This document shows, piece by piece, positions 8,971 through 17,261 of a DNA stretch of 64,000 bases. Below the pieces are notes generated by a model. The model ran no database searches, had not been told where the DNA came from, and worked only from the letters and a program-made list of their open reading frames with translations. The translations under genes were made by a program, and so were the position numbers. Every line of letters begins with the position of its first letter. Position 1 is the first letter of the stretch. This DNA comes from CALOAD01 sp942491415 (GTDB lineage: Bacteria; Cyanobacteriota; Vampirovibrionia; Gastranaerophilales; CALOAD01), in NCBI GenBank assembly GCA_942491415.1, contig CALOAD010000020.1:512229-576228 (forward strand). Direction: 5' to 3'.

Positions 8971-8992
8971 TTTAATAGACAGGAGAAAAGAA

Positions 8993-9271
8993 ATGTATAC
9001 AAATGAAACTATACAAGAAATTCAAAAAGACATTAAAAACTTGAAACTAAAAGCATATCAACCTGATAAAACTTATGCACAAGCATTTTTGGAATATTTA
9101 AAAATGGACGGCAAAAATAAAAAAATGGTTGAAACGCTTTATTCCAAGGACGTTGAATTGTTAAATGAATGGTTTGAAATTTACTGTAAAGAGTATAACT
9201 GTAGCAAGGAAGAAGCTCTTGAAAGGGTAGTTGAGGGGGAAAGTTCTATGTTTGAGGAGGTTTGGGAATGA
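8993..9271 (+). CDS. Uncharacterised 92-aa protein
   Basis: I do not recognise this protein. It is soluble, charged and probably all-helical (LEYLKMDGKNKKMVETLYSK, YCKEYNCSKEEALERVVEGE), with no signal peptide or membrane segment. AGGAG lies eight bases before the ATG, so the start is clear. It diverges from an XRE regulator and lies 5' of repeats and an endonuclease gene. The arrangement (small helical protein beside a single-domain XRE) recalls toxin-antitoxin or regulator pairs, but nothing in the sequence shows toxicity, so no function is proposed. Confidence 0.6.
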   Translation: MYTNETIQEIQKDIKNLKLKAYQPDKTYAQAFLEYLKMDGKNKKMVETLYSKDVELLNEWFEIYCKEYNCSKEEALERVVEGESSMFEEVWE

Positions 9272-9293
9272 AAGCATAAAACATGGCGTCATC

Positions 9294-9403
9294 CTGAATT
9301 TATTTTAGGATCTAACTACCTTGGAATTATTGACTATAAGCGGGCATTGGTAAGATTCCGAAACGAGTTCGGAATGACAAGAGCAGAAAGACAGAAAAGG
9401 ACA
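9294..9403. repeat. Second type of palindromic intergenic repeat
   Basis: GTCATCCTGAATTTATTTTA near 9294 is an imperfect inverse of GATTCCGAAACGAGTTCGGA ending near 9376, so the element folds into a long hairpin with an about 35-base loop. It is followed by AAAAGGACATTTTG, the same tail as in the tandem repeats at 8355-8638. The GTCATxCTGAAxxxxTTTCAGxATCT type is a common intergenic palindrome in bacteria. Confidence 0.6.
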
Positions 9404-9487
9404 TTTTGCTCTAAAAAACGCAAACGGAAGCAGGTGGAACTTCAATTTGTATTTTTATGATAGAATATGAATGCTCAGGAGGCAAGT

Positions 9488-10360
9488 ATGGCACGAAAAG
9501 GTAGAGAACTAGAAATCATAATTGCAAATATAGAAGCCGAATTAAATAGGTTAAGTGGCAATAAGGTGATAGTTACGTCTCCTGATTTTCTTATAGACAA
9601 GGAAACTAAAGGAAAAAGAGAAGTAGATGCTTCAATAAAATATATTATTGGTAGTGTTCCAATAGTTATAACTGTAGAATGCAGAGATAGAGCTACCAGC
9701 AATGAAGATGTTACCTGGATTGAACAATTAATTAGAAAAAAAGAAGATTTAGGGGTCTCTAATACAATAGCAGTTTCAAGTAAAGGATTTAGTTCAACCG
9801 CTTGCCAAAAAGCAAAAAATAATGGAATAGAAACTCGAACCTTTCAAGAAATATCAGAAAATCAACTAGATTGGCTCTCTGATATTGATATACCTAGAGA
9901 AGTTTTGCAATGGAAGTTTGAGAAATTAGAATTAACATTAGAAAGTTCAGAAAAAGATATTATAATTGATGACAAAATTAACAATGACATAGTTTGTTAT
10001 AATGGTGAAAATATTTTGTCAGAGGATAGAATAACTGGAGAGAAATTAATATTAAATGAAATAGGAGCTAGATTTGTTCAAGAAGGGCAGTTTCCTAAAA
10101 TACCTGGCATAATTGGAATTGGTGCTGTTACTTGCTCTCCAGAGTCTAAGTTTTATATGCCAACAAATAAAGGTGCTATTAGATTATTAGGGCTAAATAT
10201 GAATGTCAGAATAGTTAAAAATATTACACTAGAAGAACCTTTGATAAAAATATTTGAGTATAAATCGGAAAATAGTTTAATTATGAAAATGGCAAAGTTA
10301 AATTATGGAGATTTTGAAATTAGTGTTCTAAAAAGTCATTCCCAAACTTCCAGCAACTAA
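9488..10360 (+). CDS. Orphan PD-(D/E)XK restriction endonuclease-like protein
   Basis: About 290 aa from ATG 9488, chosen because AGGAGG (9477-9482) sits five bases upstream; ATG 9467 lies before that site. The N-terminal half looks like a PD-(D/E)XK nuclease: an initial ELEIIIANIEAEL helix, an acidic residue in KREVDASI, then VITVECRDRA as the ExK-like strand (here ECR), followed by DVTWIEQLIRKKEDLG and AVSSKGFS. This matches stand-alone Mrr/type IV-like restriction enzymes. The C-terminal half (about 150-290) is unrecognised. No methyltransferase or specificity subunit is nearby, so it may cut modified or foreign DNA. It sits in a repeat-rich island beside tRNA-Phe, a typical site for acquired defence genes. 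Confidence 0.7.
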   Translation: MARKGRELEIIIANIEAELNRLSGNKVIVTSPDFLIDKETKGKREVDASIKYIIGSVPIVITVECRDRATSNEDVTWIEQLIRKKEDLGVSNTIAVSSKGFSSTACQKAKNNGIETRTFQEISENQLDWLSDIDIPREVLQWKFEKLELTLESSEKDIIIDDKINNDIVCYNGENILSEDRITGEKLILNEIGARFVQEGQFPKIPGIIGIGAVTCSPESKFYMPTNKGAIRLLGLNMNVRIVKNITLEEPLIKIFEYKSENSLIMKMAKLNYGDFEISVLKSHSQTSSN

Positions 10361-10391
10361 TTCTCAAACCTCGTGTCAATATAAAAAAATA

Positions 10392-10464
10392 TGCCGCAAC
10401 TCGGAATTGAACCAAGGACACAGGGATTTTCAGTCCCTTGCTCTACCAACTGAGCTATTGCGGC
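10392..10464 (-). tRNA. tRNA-Phe (GAA)
   Basis: On the minus strand the 73-nt cloverleaf has acceptor GCCGCAA/TTGCGGC, D stem GCTC/GAGC, anticodon stem AGGGA/TCCCT with loop CTGAAAA (anticodon GAA), T arm CTTGG-TTCAATT-CCGAG and discriminator A. CCA is not encoded. Its 5' end is the last unit of a tandem repeat array that forms the leader (10455-10709). Confidence 0.96.
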
Positions 10465-10709
10465 ATATCTTATTTGATTTTTTTGTGGTGGTAGAGCAAG
10501 TACTCTACGAAGTTTTTTCTTTTTGCCTTATAAACTCGACAAAGGAGTCTATTGCGACATACCTTATTTGATTTTTTTGTGATGGTAGAGCAAGTACTCT
10601 ACGAAGTTTTTTCTTTTTGCCTCATAAACTCGACAAAGGAGTCTATTGCGGCATATCTTATTTGATTTTTTTTGTGGTGGTAGAGCAAGTACTCTACGAA
10701 GTTTTTTCT
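10455..10709 (-). repeat. 94-bp tandem repeats forming the tRNA-Phe leader
   Basis: Two full copies (10455-10548, 10549-10642) and a partial third (10643-10709) follow each other with a period of 94 bases. Each full copy includes ten bases equal to the tRNA 5' end (10455-10464 in the tRNA itself) and the palindrome GTAGAGCAAGTACTCTAC (10491-10508, 10585-10602, 10680-10697). In the transcript of the minus strand each copy contains CTTGCTCTACCA, exactly complementary to TGGTAGAGCAAG in the tRNA D arm. The array lies between the tRNA and its likely promoter. Confidence 0.85.
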
Positions 10710-10733
10710 AACGTCCTTTAGTGGACAAGAAAT

Positions 10734-10762
10734 ATAATACTAACATAAAACTTTTTCGTCAA
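10734..10762 (-). promoter_or_regulatory. Promoter for tRNA-Phe
   Basis: Reading the minus strand, TTGACG (10762-10757) and TATTAT (10739-10734) are separated by exactly 17 bases. The expected start lies near 10727, giving an about 260-nt leader that includes all the tandem repeats before the mature tRNA. Confidence 0.6.
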
Positions 10763-10859
10763 CTGCTAGCTTTACAAAGATAAATATATTTAAAATCTTT
10801 GTATCACCTGAAATACAAAGAAAAATCTTTATATTTTTATATGAAAAAATTTAATATTT

Positions 10860-11015
10860 TTATTGAATTATGCGTTTTATTGGGTCGTAAACATAATTTT
10901 TTATAATTTTAGAATTATTTTGCGTTTTTTTTTGAGGCTCAGAAAACTCATTTTGTAATCGCACAACGCTAACTTTAATGGGTTTTGACACCAAATTTTT
11001 TTTGCTATTCATCAT
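10860..11015 (-). CDS. Small uncharacterised basic protein
   Basis: A possible 51-aa protein from the ATG at 11015, with GAGAGGGGAT seven to sixteen bases upstream. It is Lys/Asn-rich (KKNLVSKPIKVSVV, KKTQNNSKIIKNYV), has no membrane segment and no recognisable domain. A longer in-frame start at 11054 would bury the ribosome site inside the coding region. The region is A+T-rich, so it could be chance; the well-placed ribosome site is the only positive evidence. Confidence 0.35.
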   Translation of the reverse strand: MMNSKKNLVSKPIKVSVVRLQNEFSEPQKKTQNNSKIIKNYVYDPIKRIIQ

Positions 11016-11188
11016 GTGTGTATCCCCTCTCTCGATTTTAAGATTAAAGGGCAAACAAGTGTTTTTCTATACACAATAGTATATTTAAAGTGTCCTATAT
11101 GTTACTTATTACAAAATATGGAGGGTTAAAGTTCTCAAAAACTAAAAGCTGATATATACTTTTATTATAGTACTGTTAGGAGTTGAAA

Positions 11189-12799
11189 ATGAGAAATAAA
11201 AAATTTAAACGAATCAGAAAACGAACGGTAATACCTTTCGTTTTGCTTTTGCTCTTTTTTGTCTTTAAATTTACTCTTTTAGATGATTTAGCTGTAAAAA
11301 ATACAGATCAATATCTCACTATTTTGCACACAAATGATATCCATGGGCGTTTGTTGCCTTTAAATTATAAAAATTCTAAAGAAAAAGTTGGTGGTGCTGC
11401 CAGAAGAGCTCAACTCATCAATAAAATAAGAAATTCTAATAAAAATGTCATGGTTTTGGATGCCGGAGATTCTTTTCAAGGCTCTTTATTTTTCAATCTT
11501 TTTAAGGGCAAAGCAGGGCTTGAGATTTTTGAAAAGATTGATTACGATACTGTAGAGCTTGGGAATCATGAGTTTGATAACGGCATTGAAGAATTGAAAA
11601 AACTTATAATGGATGCAGATTATCCTTATATTTGCTCAAATCTTGTATTCAACAATGACGAACAACTTGATAAAAGAGTAAAAGACTATGTAATAAAAGA
11701 TTATAATGGTTTTAAAGTTGGTGTTATAGGAGTTATAACACCGGAAGTTGTTTCATTATCAAAGGCTAATTTGGATATAACGGTTGAAGATCCTGTAGAA
11801 TCGCTTAAAAAAACAGTTATGAAAATAGATCCTATAACTGATTTAATAGTGGTACTTTCTCATTGTGGATTAAAAGAAGATTCGAGAATCGCTAAATTCG
11901 TGCAAAATATCGATGTAATAATAGGCGGTCATTCTCATACCTTGCTTGAAAAACCTAAGGTTATTCAAAATGAAAATAATAAAGTTTTGATATTTCAAGC
12001 CGGTGCTTATGGCGCAAATATAGGTCGTCTTGACTTAAAGGTCAAAAAAGATAGTGTCCAAGATTATTTCTATGATCTTTTAGTTGTCGATAAATCAATA
12101 GAAAAAGATAAAATTATATCAAATTTAGTGAATAATTACTCAAAAAAAATAGATGAAGCTTATGGAGAAAAGGTAGGAGTATTAGCGGATTCTTTGGATG
12201 CAACCAGAAATACTATATGTTCGGGACAATCGCCCGCCGGGCAACTGCTAGCTAATGCTGTTAAGCATGCAGCTCCTCAAGTGGATATAACATTGCATAA
12301 TGCAGGATCAATAAGAGCTAATAAAATAATTAAAAAAGGTGATTTCAACGTGGGTAATGCTATTGAACTTTACCCTTTCAGTAATGACATAATCGTATTT
12401 GAACTAAAGGGGAAAGATCTGTTGTCATTACTAGAACGTAGCTCTGATACAGTGTTTAGTTTCAATGAACATTTCTTGTATTCAACAGGTCTTGAATACA
12501 CTGTGGATTGTAGTGCTGAGGCGCAAAAACTTTCGCATGATTTAAAAACAATAATAAAAGAAGGTAATAGAGTAAAAAATGTTTTGATAAACAATGAGCC
12601 GCTTGATAGAAACAAGTATTATAAAATTGCTGCAAATGATTTTATCTTTTATAGTGGAGATGGTATGATAAAAATGAATGAGGCAAAAAACCCTATAAAT
12701 ACCAAGGTTCGGGTAAATGGAGCTATAGTTGAATATTTCAAAGCTAATTCTCCAGTAAAACCTTATATTGATGGTAAAATTCATTATATAAATAAATAG
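11189..12799 (+). CDS. 5'-nucleotidase / UshA-type metallophosphatase, membrane-anchored
   Basis: About 536 aa from ATG 11189 (TAGGAG six bases upstream; a TTG at 11183 overlaps that site). A basic start is followed by one hydrophobic segment (about residues 13-30), which is an uncleaved anchor or signal sequence. The metallophosphatase domain has LHTNDIHGRL, DAGDSFQG, LGNHEFDNG and IGGHSHTLL, the metal ligands of this family. The C-terminal nucleotide-binding domain has ITLHNAGSIRA and FSNDIIVFELKGKDLL. It should hydrolyse nucleotides or UDP-sugars outside the cytoplasmic membrane for nucleoside salvage. It is followed by a lytic transglycosylase gene, also exported. Confidence 0.9.
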   Translation: MRNKKFKRIRKRTVIPFVLLLLFFVFKFTLLDDLAVKNTDQYLTILHTNDIHGRLLPLNYKNSKEKVGGAARRAQLINKIRNSNKNVMVLDAGDSFQGSLFFNLFKGKAGLEIFEKIDYDTVELGNHEFDNGIEELKKLIMDADYPYICSNLVFNNDEQLDKRVKDYVIKDYNGFKVGVIGVITPEVVSLSKANLDITVEDPVESLKKTVMKIDPITDLIVVLSHCGLKEDSRIAKFVQNIDVIIGGHSHTLLEKPKVIQNENNKVLIFQAGAYGANIGRLDLKVKKDSVQDYFYDLLVVDKSIEKDKIISNLVNNYSKKIDEAYGEKVGVLADSLDATRNTICSGQSPAGQLLANAVKHAAPQVDITLHNAGSIRANKIIKKGDFNVGNAIELYPFSNDIIVFELKGKDLLSLLERSSDTVFSFNEHFLYSTGLEYTVDCSAEAQKLSHDLKTIIKEGNRVKNVLINNEPLDRNKYYKIAANDFIFYSGDGMIKMNEAKNPINTKVRVNGAIVEYFKANSPVKPYIDGKIHYINK

Positions 12800-12830
12800 T
12801 TTAATATAGCGATAGTTATTGGTGTATAAA

Positions 12831-14849
12831 GTGAAAAAAATATTTAAGAAACTATTAATACTGCTAATATTAATTATTGTAGGTGTTGGCGGATATTATG
12901 GTTATGAATATCTCAGATATGGGAGTTTACCCGGCTCCGTAGAAGTATATAGAGATTATTATAAAAAGGCTAAAAACCTTCAAGAAGATGAAAAATTCAG
13001 AAAAGCTTATTATGCTTTTAGCAAGATATCGCCAAGGTATTCAGGTTATGAAGCAGTGCTTTTTCATCAGGCAAAATGTGCAGCCTCTATTGAGGATGAA
13101 AGAACAACCATTTTAAAATATAAAAAACTTTTAAAAAATTACCCTTCAGGCATTTTAGCACCTCAATCCTCTTATAATCTCGGGCAAACTTATCTTCGCT
13201 TAGGTGAAAAATCACTTGCAAAAAAACAATTTGAATTTACTCAAAAAAATTATAAAAATACGGATTATGCGCTTGCCTCTAACTATTACTTGGGACAAAT
13301 ATATAAAAGTTCAGATAAGTTAAAAGCTTTTGATTATTGGAAAGACTATATTTCTAAAAGCCCTAATGGTCGTTTTTCGCTTGATTGTGCCGAAGCTATA
13401 AAAGCTGCCGGCATGGAATTAAGCGAGGAAGAAAAATTCAATTTGGGTAAGGTTTTTTATTACGCTCAAAGATATCAAAGTGCGCTTAAATACTTGAACC
13501 AAGTTTCATTTGAAAAAAGTTGGTATTTTAGAGCAAAGTCTTATCGATTTTTGGCTCGTAGATATAAATCGATTCAAATATTAAAAGAAGGGATTAAAAA
13601 CAATCCTGATTCCGTAACTAAAGATCAGCTTTGGGATGCAATGTCCACTTATGTATATCTAAGTCCCAGATCAAAACTTAGTAATTGGTCTGATCTTGTA
13701 AATATGACATCTTCTAATAGTATTGCGGGAGATTACGCAATATATCGCAAGGCTTTATTATTGCCTAAAACTTCAGCTTATCGGTTATATGAAAAAATTG
13801 TTAAAAACCACGCAGAAGGAGATTTTGCTTCTGAATCAATGTGGAATATCTTCTGGAGAGAATTTAGAGAAAAAAATTATTATGAAGCTCTTAAAATAGG
13901 GAAAAATCACGTTGAATCTTACCCCGAAAAAAAAGCAGCTCCTAAAATGTTGTTTTGGATGGGTAAACTTTCCGAAAGATTAGGGCGTAAATCCGCCGCT
14001 AAAAATTACTATAAAAAAGTTTTAAAAACATACCCTGATAGTTATTATGCTTTTAGGTCAAACGGTCGTTTAGAAGCAATAAAAACAGGGGTAGATCCCG
14101 GTTGGAACACAGATAAAACGACAAAAATCGACAAAGGTTTATATGAGCCGACAGTTCCTTATTCTTCTAAAGAAATTGAAAAACTTTTTGGCGCCCTCAT
14201 TGCTGAGCTTTTAGCTGTCGAAGATTATGAATTGTTATTAAGTTTGCCTAATAAGGATGCTTTCCTTGAAAGTTGGATAAAATATAAAGAAGGCTTAAAA
14301 TCTAATTCTATGGTTATTGCTCGTAATGAAATGGAAAAAATCACTCAAAAACCTGCTCATAATGATGAACGCTGGAAACTTATATATCCTCTTTATTTTG
14401 CTGATGTAATTAATGAAAGTGCAAAAACAAATGGAGTTGATCCTGTTATAGCATTGTCCTTAGCGAGAGAAGAAAGCTATTTTAATCATATGGCGGTAAG
14501 CTCTTCAAATGCAAGAGGTTTGATGCAGCTTCTTCCGGGAACTGCCAAGGACATCGCAAGATGGAAGAGACTAGGTAGAGTGGATTCATTCGGATTGTTC
14601 AACCCAAAAACGAATGTGAAATTAGGTACTGCCTACTTAAAATATGTAGAAGACAGACTTTATAATCAGACTGTATTTGCGGTTGCAGGTTACAATGGTG
14701 GTCCTGCCGCAGTGGAAAGATGGCTTAAAACAATTCCAAGTGAAGATATAGATGAATTTGTAGAAAATATTCCTTATGATCAAACAAGGAATTACATTAA
14801 AAAAGTTTATAGATCTTATTGGAATTATAAAAGAATTTACAAACTTTAA
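12831..14849 (+). CDS. Soluble lytic murein transglycosylase-like protein with TPR repeats
   Basis: About 672 aa. An N-terminal hydrophobic anchor (KKLLILLILIIVGVGGYYG) is followed by a long helical TPR-like superhelix (about 40-520) and a C-terminal SLT domain with catalytic Glu in LSLAREESYFNHMAVSSSNA, then GLMQLLPGTA and VAGYNGGPAAVERW. It cleaves the MurNAc-GlcNAc bond of peptidoglycan in the periplasm. TTG 12819, GTG 12822 and GTG 12831 are all in frame; I prefer 12831, which has GGTG six bases upstream. This is the Slt70 architecture. Confidence 0.9.
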   Translation: MKKIFKKLLILLILIIVGVGGYYGYEYLRYGSLPGSVEVYRDYYKKAKNLQEDEKFRKAYYAFSKISPRYSGYEAVLFHQAKCAASIEDERTTILKYKKLLKNYPSGILAPQSSYNLGQTYLRLGEKSLAKKQFEFTQKNYKNTDYALASNYYLGQIYKSSDKLKAFDYWKDYISKSPNGRFSLDCAEAIKAAGMELSEEEKFNLGKVFYYAQRYQSALKYLNQVSFEKSWYFRAKSYRFLARRYKSIQILKEGIKNNPDSVTKDQLWDAMSTYVYLSPRSKLSNWSDLVNMTSSNSIAGDYAIYRKALLLPKTSAYRLYEKIVKNHAEGDFASESMWNIFWREFREKNYYEALKIGKNHVESYPEKKAAPKMLFWMGKLSERLGRKSAAKNYYKKVLKTYPDSYYAFRSNGRLEAIKTGVDPGWNTDKTTKIDKGLYEPTVPYSSKEIEKLFGALIAELLAVEDYELLLSLPNKDAFLESWIKYKEGLKSNSMVIARNEMEKITQKPAHNDERWKLIYPLYFADVINESAKTNGVDPVIALSLAREESYFNHMAVSSSNARGLMQLLPGTAKDIARWKRLGRVDSFGLFNPKTNVKLGTAYLKYVEDRLYNQTVFAVAGYNGGPAAVERWLKTIPSEDIDEFVENIPYDQTRNYIKKVYRSYWNYKRIYKL

Positions 14850-14942
14850 TTCATTCAATTTTATAACTTTTAAATTTTATATCATTGGCGACTTTTATTA
14901 TTTATACTATAATTTTAAAAAATGTAAGTATTGGAATTTCAA

Positions 14943-15686
14943 ATGTCGACAATAATACAGCAAGAAAAAGTCAATGAAATAGTTAAAAAACTGGATCTTA
15001 AACATATCGCCATAATAATGGATGGCAATCGCAGATGGGCTAAAGCAAGAAAAATACCAACGACGGTGGGGCATAGTGAAGGGGTTAAATCTTTAAAAAA
15101 AATAGTGAAACACCTTTCAATAATAGGTGTTAAATATCTTACGGTATATGCGTTTTCTACTGAGAATTGGAATAGAAAAAAAGAAGAAGTTGATTTTTTG
15201 ATGAAGCTTCTTAAAAATACCATTCAAAATGAACTTTTAGAGCTTTACGATAATGGTGTAAAATTGAATTTTATCGGTGATTTATCTAAGTTTAGCGATG
15301 ATATGAAAAATGTATTTGACGAGGCAGTTGAAAAAACTTCTCAAAATTCGGGGTTAAACCTTCAAATCGCAATTAATTACGGTGCCAGGGATGAAATTTT
15401 AAATGCGGTTAAAAAAATTGCTCAAAAAGTTAAAAAATCTGAGATTGAGATTCAGAATATTGATGAAGATTTAATTTCAAATCATTTATATACTGTTGAT
15501 TTGCCAAATCCTGATCTGTTAATAAGAACAGGAGGAGAGCAAAGAATAAGTAATTATTTACTTTGGCAGATCGCATATTCGGAGCTTTATATAACCGAAA
15601 AAATGTGGCCTGAATTTGATGAAACTCAAATAAATGAAGCTATATTAGAGTTTGCAACTCGAGAAAGAAGATTTGGCAAAGGTTAG
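14943..15686 (+). CDS. uppS: Undecaprenyl diphosphate synthase
   Basis: About 247 aa from ATG 14943 (a TTG at 14931 is an alternative). Signatures of cis-prenyltransferases are all present: IAIIMDGNRRWAKARK with the catalytic Asp, TVYAFSTENWNRKKEEVDFL, and LLIRTGGEQRISNYLLWQ near the C-terminus. It makes the C55 lipid carrier for peptidoglycan and other envelope polymers. The next gene, rdgB, starts six bases after its stop, suggesting one transcript. No cdsA or dxr follows, as it often does elsewhere. Confidence 0.95.
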   Translation: MSTIIQQEKVNEIVKKLDLKHIAIIMDGNRRWAKARKIPTTVGHSEGVKSLKKIVKHLSIIGVKYLTVYAFSTENWNRKKEEVDFLMKLLKNTIQNELLELYDNGVKLNFIGDLSKFSDDMKNVFDEAVEKTSQNSGLNLQIAINYGARDEILNAVKKIAQKVKKSEIEIQNIDEDLISNHLYTVDLPNPDLLIRTGGEQRISNYLLWQIAYSELYITEKMWPEFDETQINEAILEFATRERRFGKG

Positions 15687-15692
15687 TCGTTA

Positions 15693-16280
15693 ATGAAAAA
15701 AATAGTTCTCGCTACGGGAAACAAAAATAAAGTAAAAGAAATTCAGGCTCTGGTTGAACAACTGGGCTTAGCTCTTGAAATAATCTCGGCACCTGAAAGT
15801 TTTGATCCTGAAGAAACAGGAAAAACTTTTGAAGAGAACGCATTAATAAAGGCAAAAGAAGCTGCCAAATTGCTAAATTTACCTGCTTTAGCTGATGACT
15901 CAGGACTAGAAATAGACGCATTGCAAGGAGCACCCGGGATTTATTCTTCAAGATATGCCGAAACTAATGATGGTAGAATTGATAGAGTTATAAAAGAGCT
16001 TAAAAATGTTTCTCAAGATGAAAAAACTGCACGATTTACATGCTCGATGGTTTTTGTGGATGGGAATGGTAAAACTTTAAAAACTTGTAAAGGTCATTGT
16101 GAAGGTATGATCATTGATGAAAGAAGGGGAAGCCAAGGTTTTGGCTATGATCCCATCTTTTTTATTCCTGAGTTAAATAAAACTCTTGCACAAATACCTA
16201 TGAATGAAAAAAATAAAATAAGCCACCGTAGCAATGCGTTAAAATGCATGATCGAGTGGCTTAAAGAAAATTTTATATAA
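15693..16280 (+). CDS. rdgB: dITP/XTP pyrophosphatase (RdgB/HAM1)
   Basis: 195 aa, the usual length. It begins VLATGNKNKVKEIQAL, has LADDSGLEIDALQGAPGIYS in the active site and GSQGFGYDPIFFIPE, and ends with the SHRSNALK motif. It hydrolyses non-canonical purine triphosphates (dITP, XTP) to monophosphates, protecting DNA. It lies directly after uppS and converges on a small minus-strand gene with two bases between stops. Confidence 0.95.
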   Translation: MKKIVLATGNKNKVKEIQALVEQLGLALEIISAPESFDPEETGKTFEENALIKAKEAAKLLNLPALADDSGLEIDALQGAPGIYSSRYAETNDGRIDRVIKELKNVSQDEKTARFTCSMVFVDGNGKTLKTCKGHCEGMIIDERRGSQGFGYDPIFFIPELNKTLAQIPMNEKNKISHRSNALKCMIEWLKENFI

Positions 16281-16282
16281 AT

Positions 16283-16675
16283 TTAAAAAATCGCAGCTTT
16301 AGCTTTTTTAGCTGCTTCTATAATCTTACTTTCTGTGATCTTGATATTTTCATTGAACATGTCAAGTAATCTTCTATTACCCTTTAATCTTGCCATTAAA
16401 GTGGCTGTATGATAAATATCACCAATAACTTGTCCTACTATTTCTTTAGATTTAGAAGGAAATAATTTACCCTCTTCTTTTACAATAACTTGTAAACTTT
16501 GAAAGGGTCTTTCAAGGGGTTTATTGTTTTGGGTTTTTATCAAGATATGACAATCATTTGTCATTTTAGACAATTCTGATGAGGCCTTCTTTAGAGCTTC
16601 CCCACCCAGTTTTTTGGCTTCTTTTGTTATTTTTAAATATCCTGTAAAATTAGGGCTTACACCATTAACGTTCAT
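16283..16675 (-). CDS. Uncharacterised 130-aa protein with NFTG start
   Basis: I do not recognise this protein. The start is ATG 16675, since AAGGAG lies 11 bases upstream; the longer frame from 16708 would read through that site. It begins VNGVSPNFTGYLKITKEAKK, is soluble, and the rest is predicted helical with many Lys. Short proteins with an N-terminal N-F-T/S-G segment recur, from memory, in Gastranaerophilales genomes; that is a recollection, not a search result. No partner is implied by the neighbours rdgB and rpiB. Confidence 0.65.
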   Translation of the reverse strand: MNVNGVSPNFTGYLKITKEAKKLGGEALKKASSELSKMTNDCHILIKTQNNKPLERPFQSLQVIVKEEGKLFPSKSKEIVGQVIGDIYHTATLMARLKGNRRLLDMFNENIKITESKIIEAAKKAKAAIF

Positions 16676-16809
16676 AATAAAAATAGCTCCTTTTTTGCTT
16701 GTTATCAAAAAATAATTGAATTTATATTATAAATAAAAAAGAAAAATAAAATTCTTTGATAGTAAAATTATCCGCATTTTACATAAGTTAATAATGTCTT
16801 TATTGCAAA

Positions 16810-17247
16810 TTATTCTTCTATCATATTTACACGGCGTTCATGTCTTCCGCCTTCAAATTGGGTTTTAAGCCAACTATCCACAACATCCAATGCAAGATCG
16901 GGTCCTATAACACGACCTCCCATAGTAAGGATATTAGCATTATTATGCGCTCTACTCATTTTAGCAGAATAAGTGTCATGACAAGTTACCGCTCGTATTC
17001 CTTTTACTTTATTGGCTGCTATTGCAACGCCAAGTCCTGAACCGCAGATTATAATACCTCGTGAATATTCACCGTCGGCGACAGATTTTGCTATTTTTTT
17101 TGAGATTACAGGGTAATCAATTGACTCGCCATCATAAACACCAAAATCTTTGTATTCAAAATCACTTTTTTTCAAAAATTCTTTTATTATTTCCTTTAGC
17201 GAAAAACCACCGTGATCACAGCCTATTGCAATAACTTCTTTTGTCAT
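16810..17247 (-). CDS. rpiB: Ribose-5-phosphate isomerase B
   Basis: 145 aa of the RpiB/LacAB family: IAIGCDHGGFSLKEIIK at the N-terminus, IDYPVISKKIAKSVADG, GIIICGSGLGVAIAANKVKG with the catalytic Cys, and CHDTYSAKMSRAHNNANIL with the conserved His. It interconverts ribose 5-phosphate and ribulose 5-phosphate in the pentose phosphate pathway. The gene lies 14 bases after tsaC on the same strand and is probably cotranscribed with it. Confidence 0.95.
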   Translation of the reverse strand: MTKEVIAIGCDHGGFSLKEIIKEFLKKSDFEYKDFGVYDGESIDYPVISKKIAKSVADGEYSRGIIICGSGLGVAIAANKVKGIRAVTCHDTYSAKMSRAHNNANILTMGGRVIGPDLALDVVDSWLKTQFEGGRHERRVNMIEE

Positions 17248-17261
17248 AATTAAAGTCCTCT

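Noticed and set aside
9467..9487. ATG 9467 as start of the endonuclease gene
   Set aside because: AGGAGG lies inside this extension and is ideally placed for ATG 9488.
10455..10709. The 94-bp tandem repeats as a CRISPR array
   Set aside because: Copies are contiguous and nearly identical over their full length, without variable spacers, and no cas gene is near.
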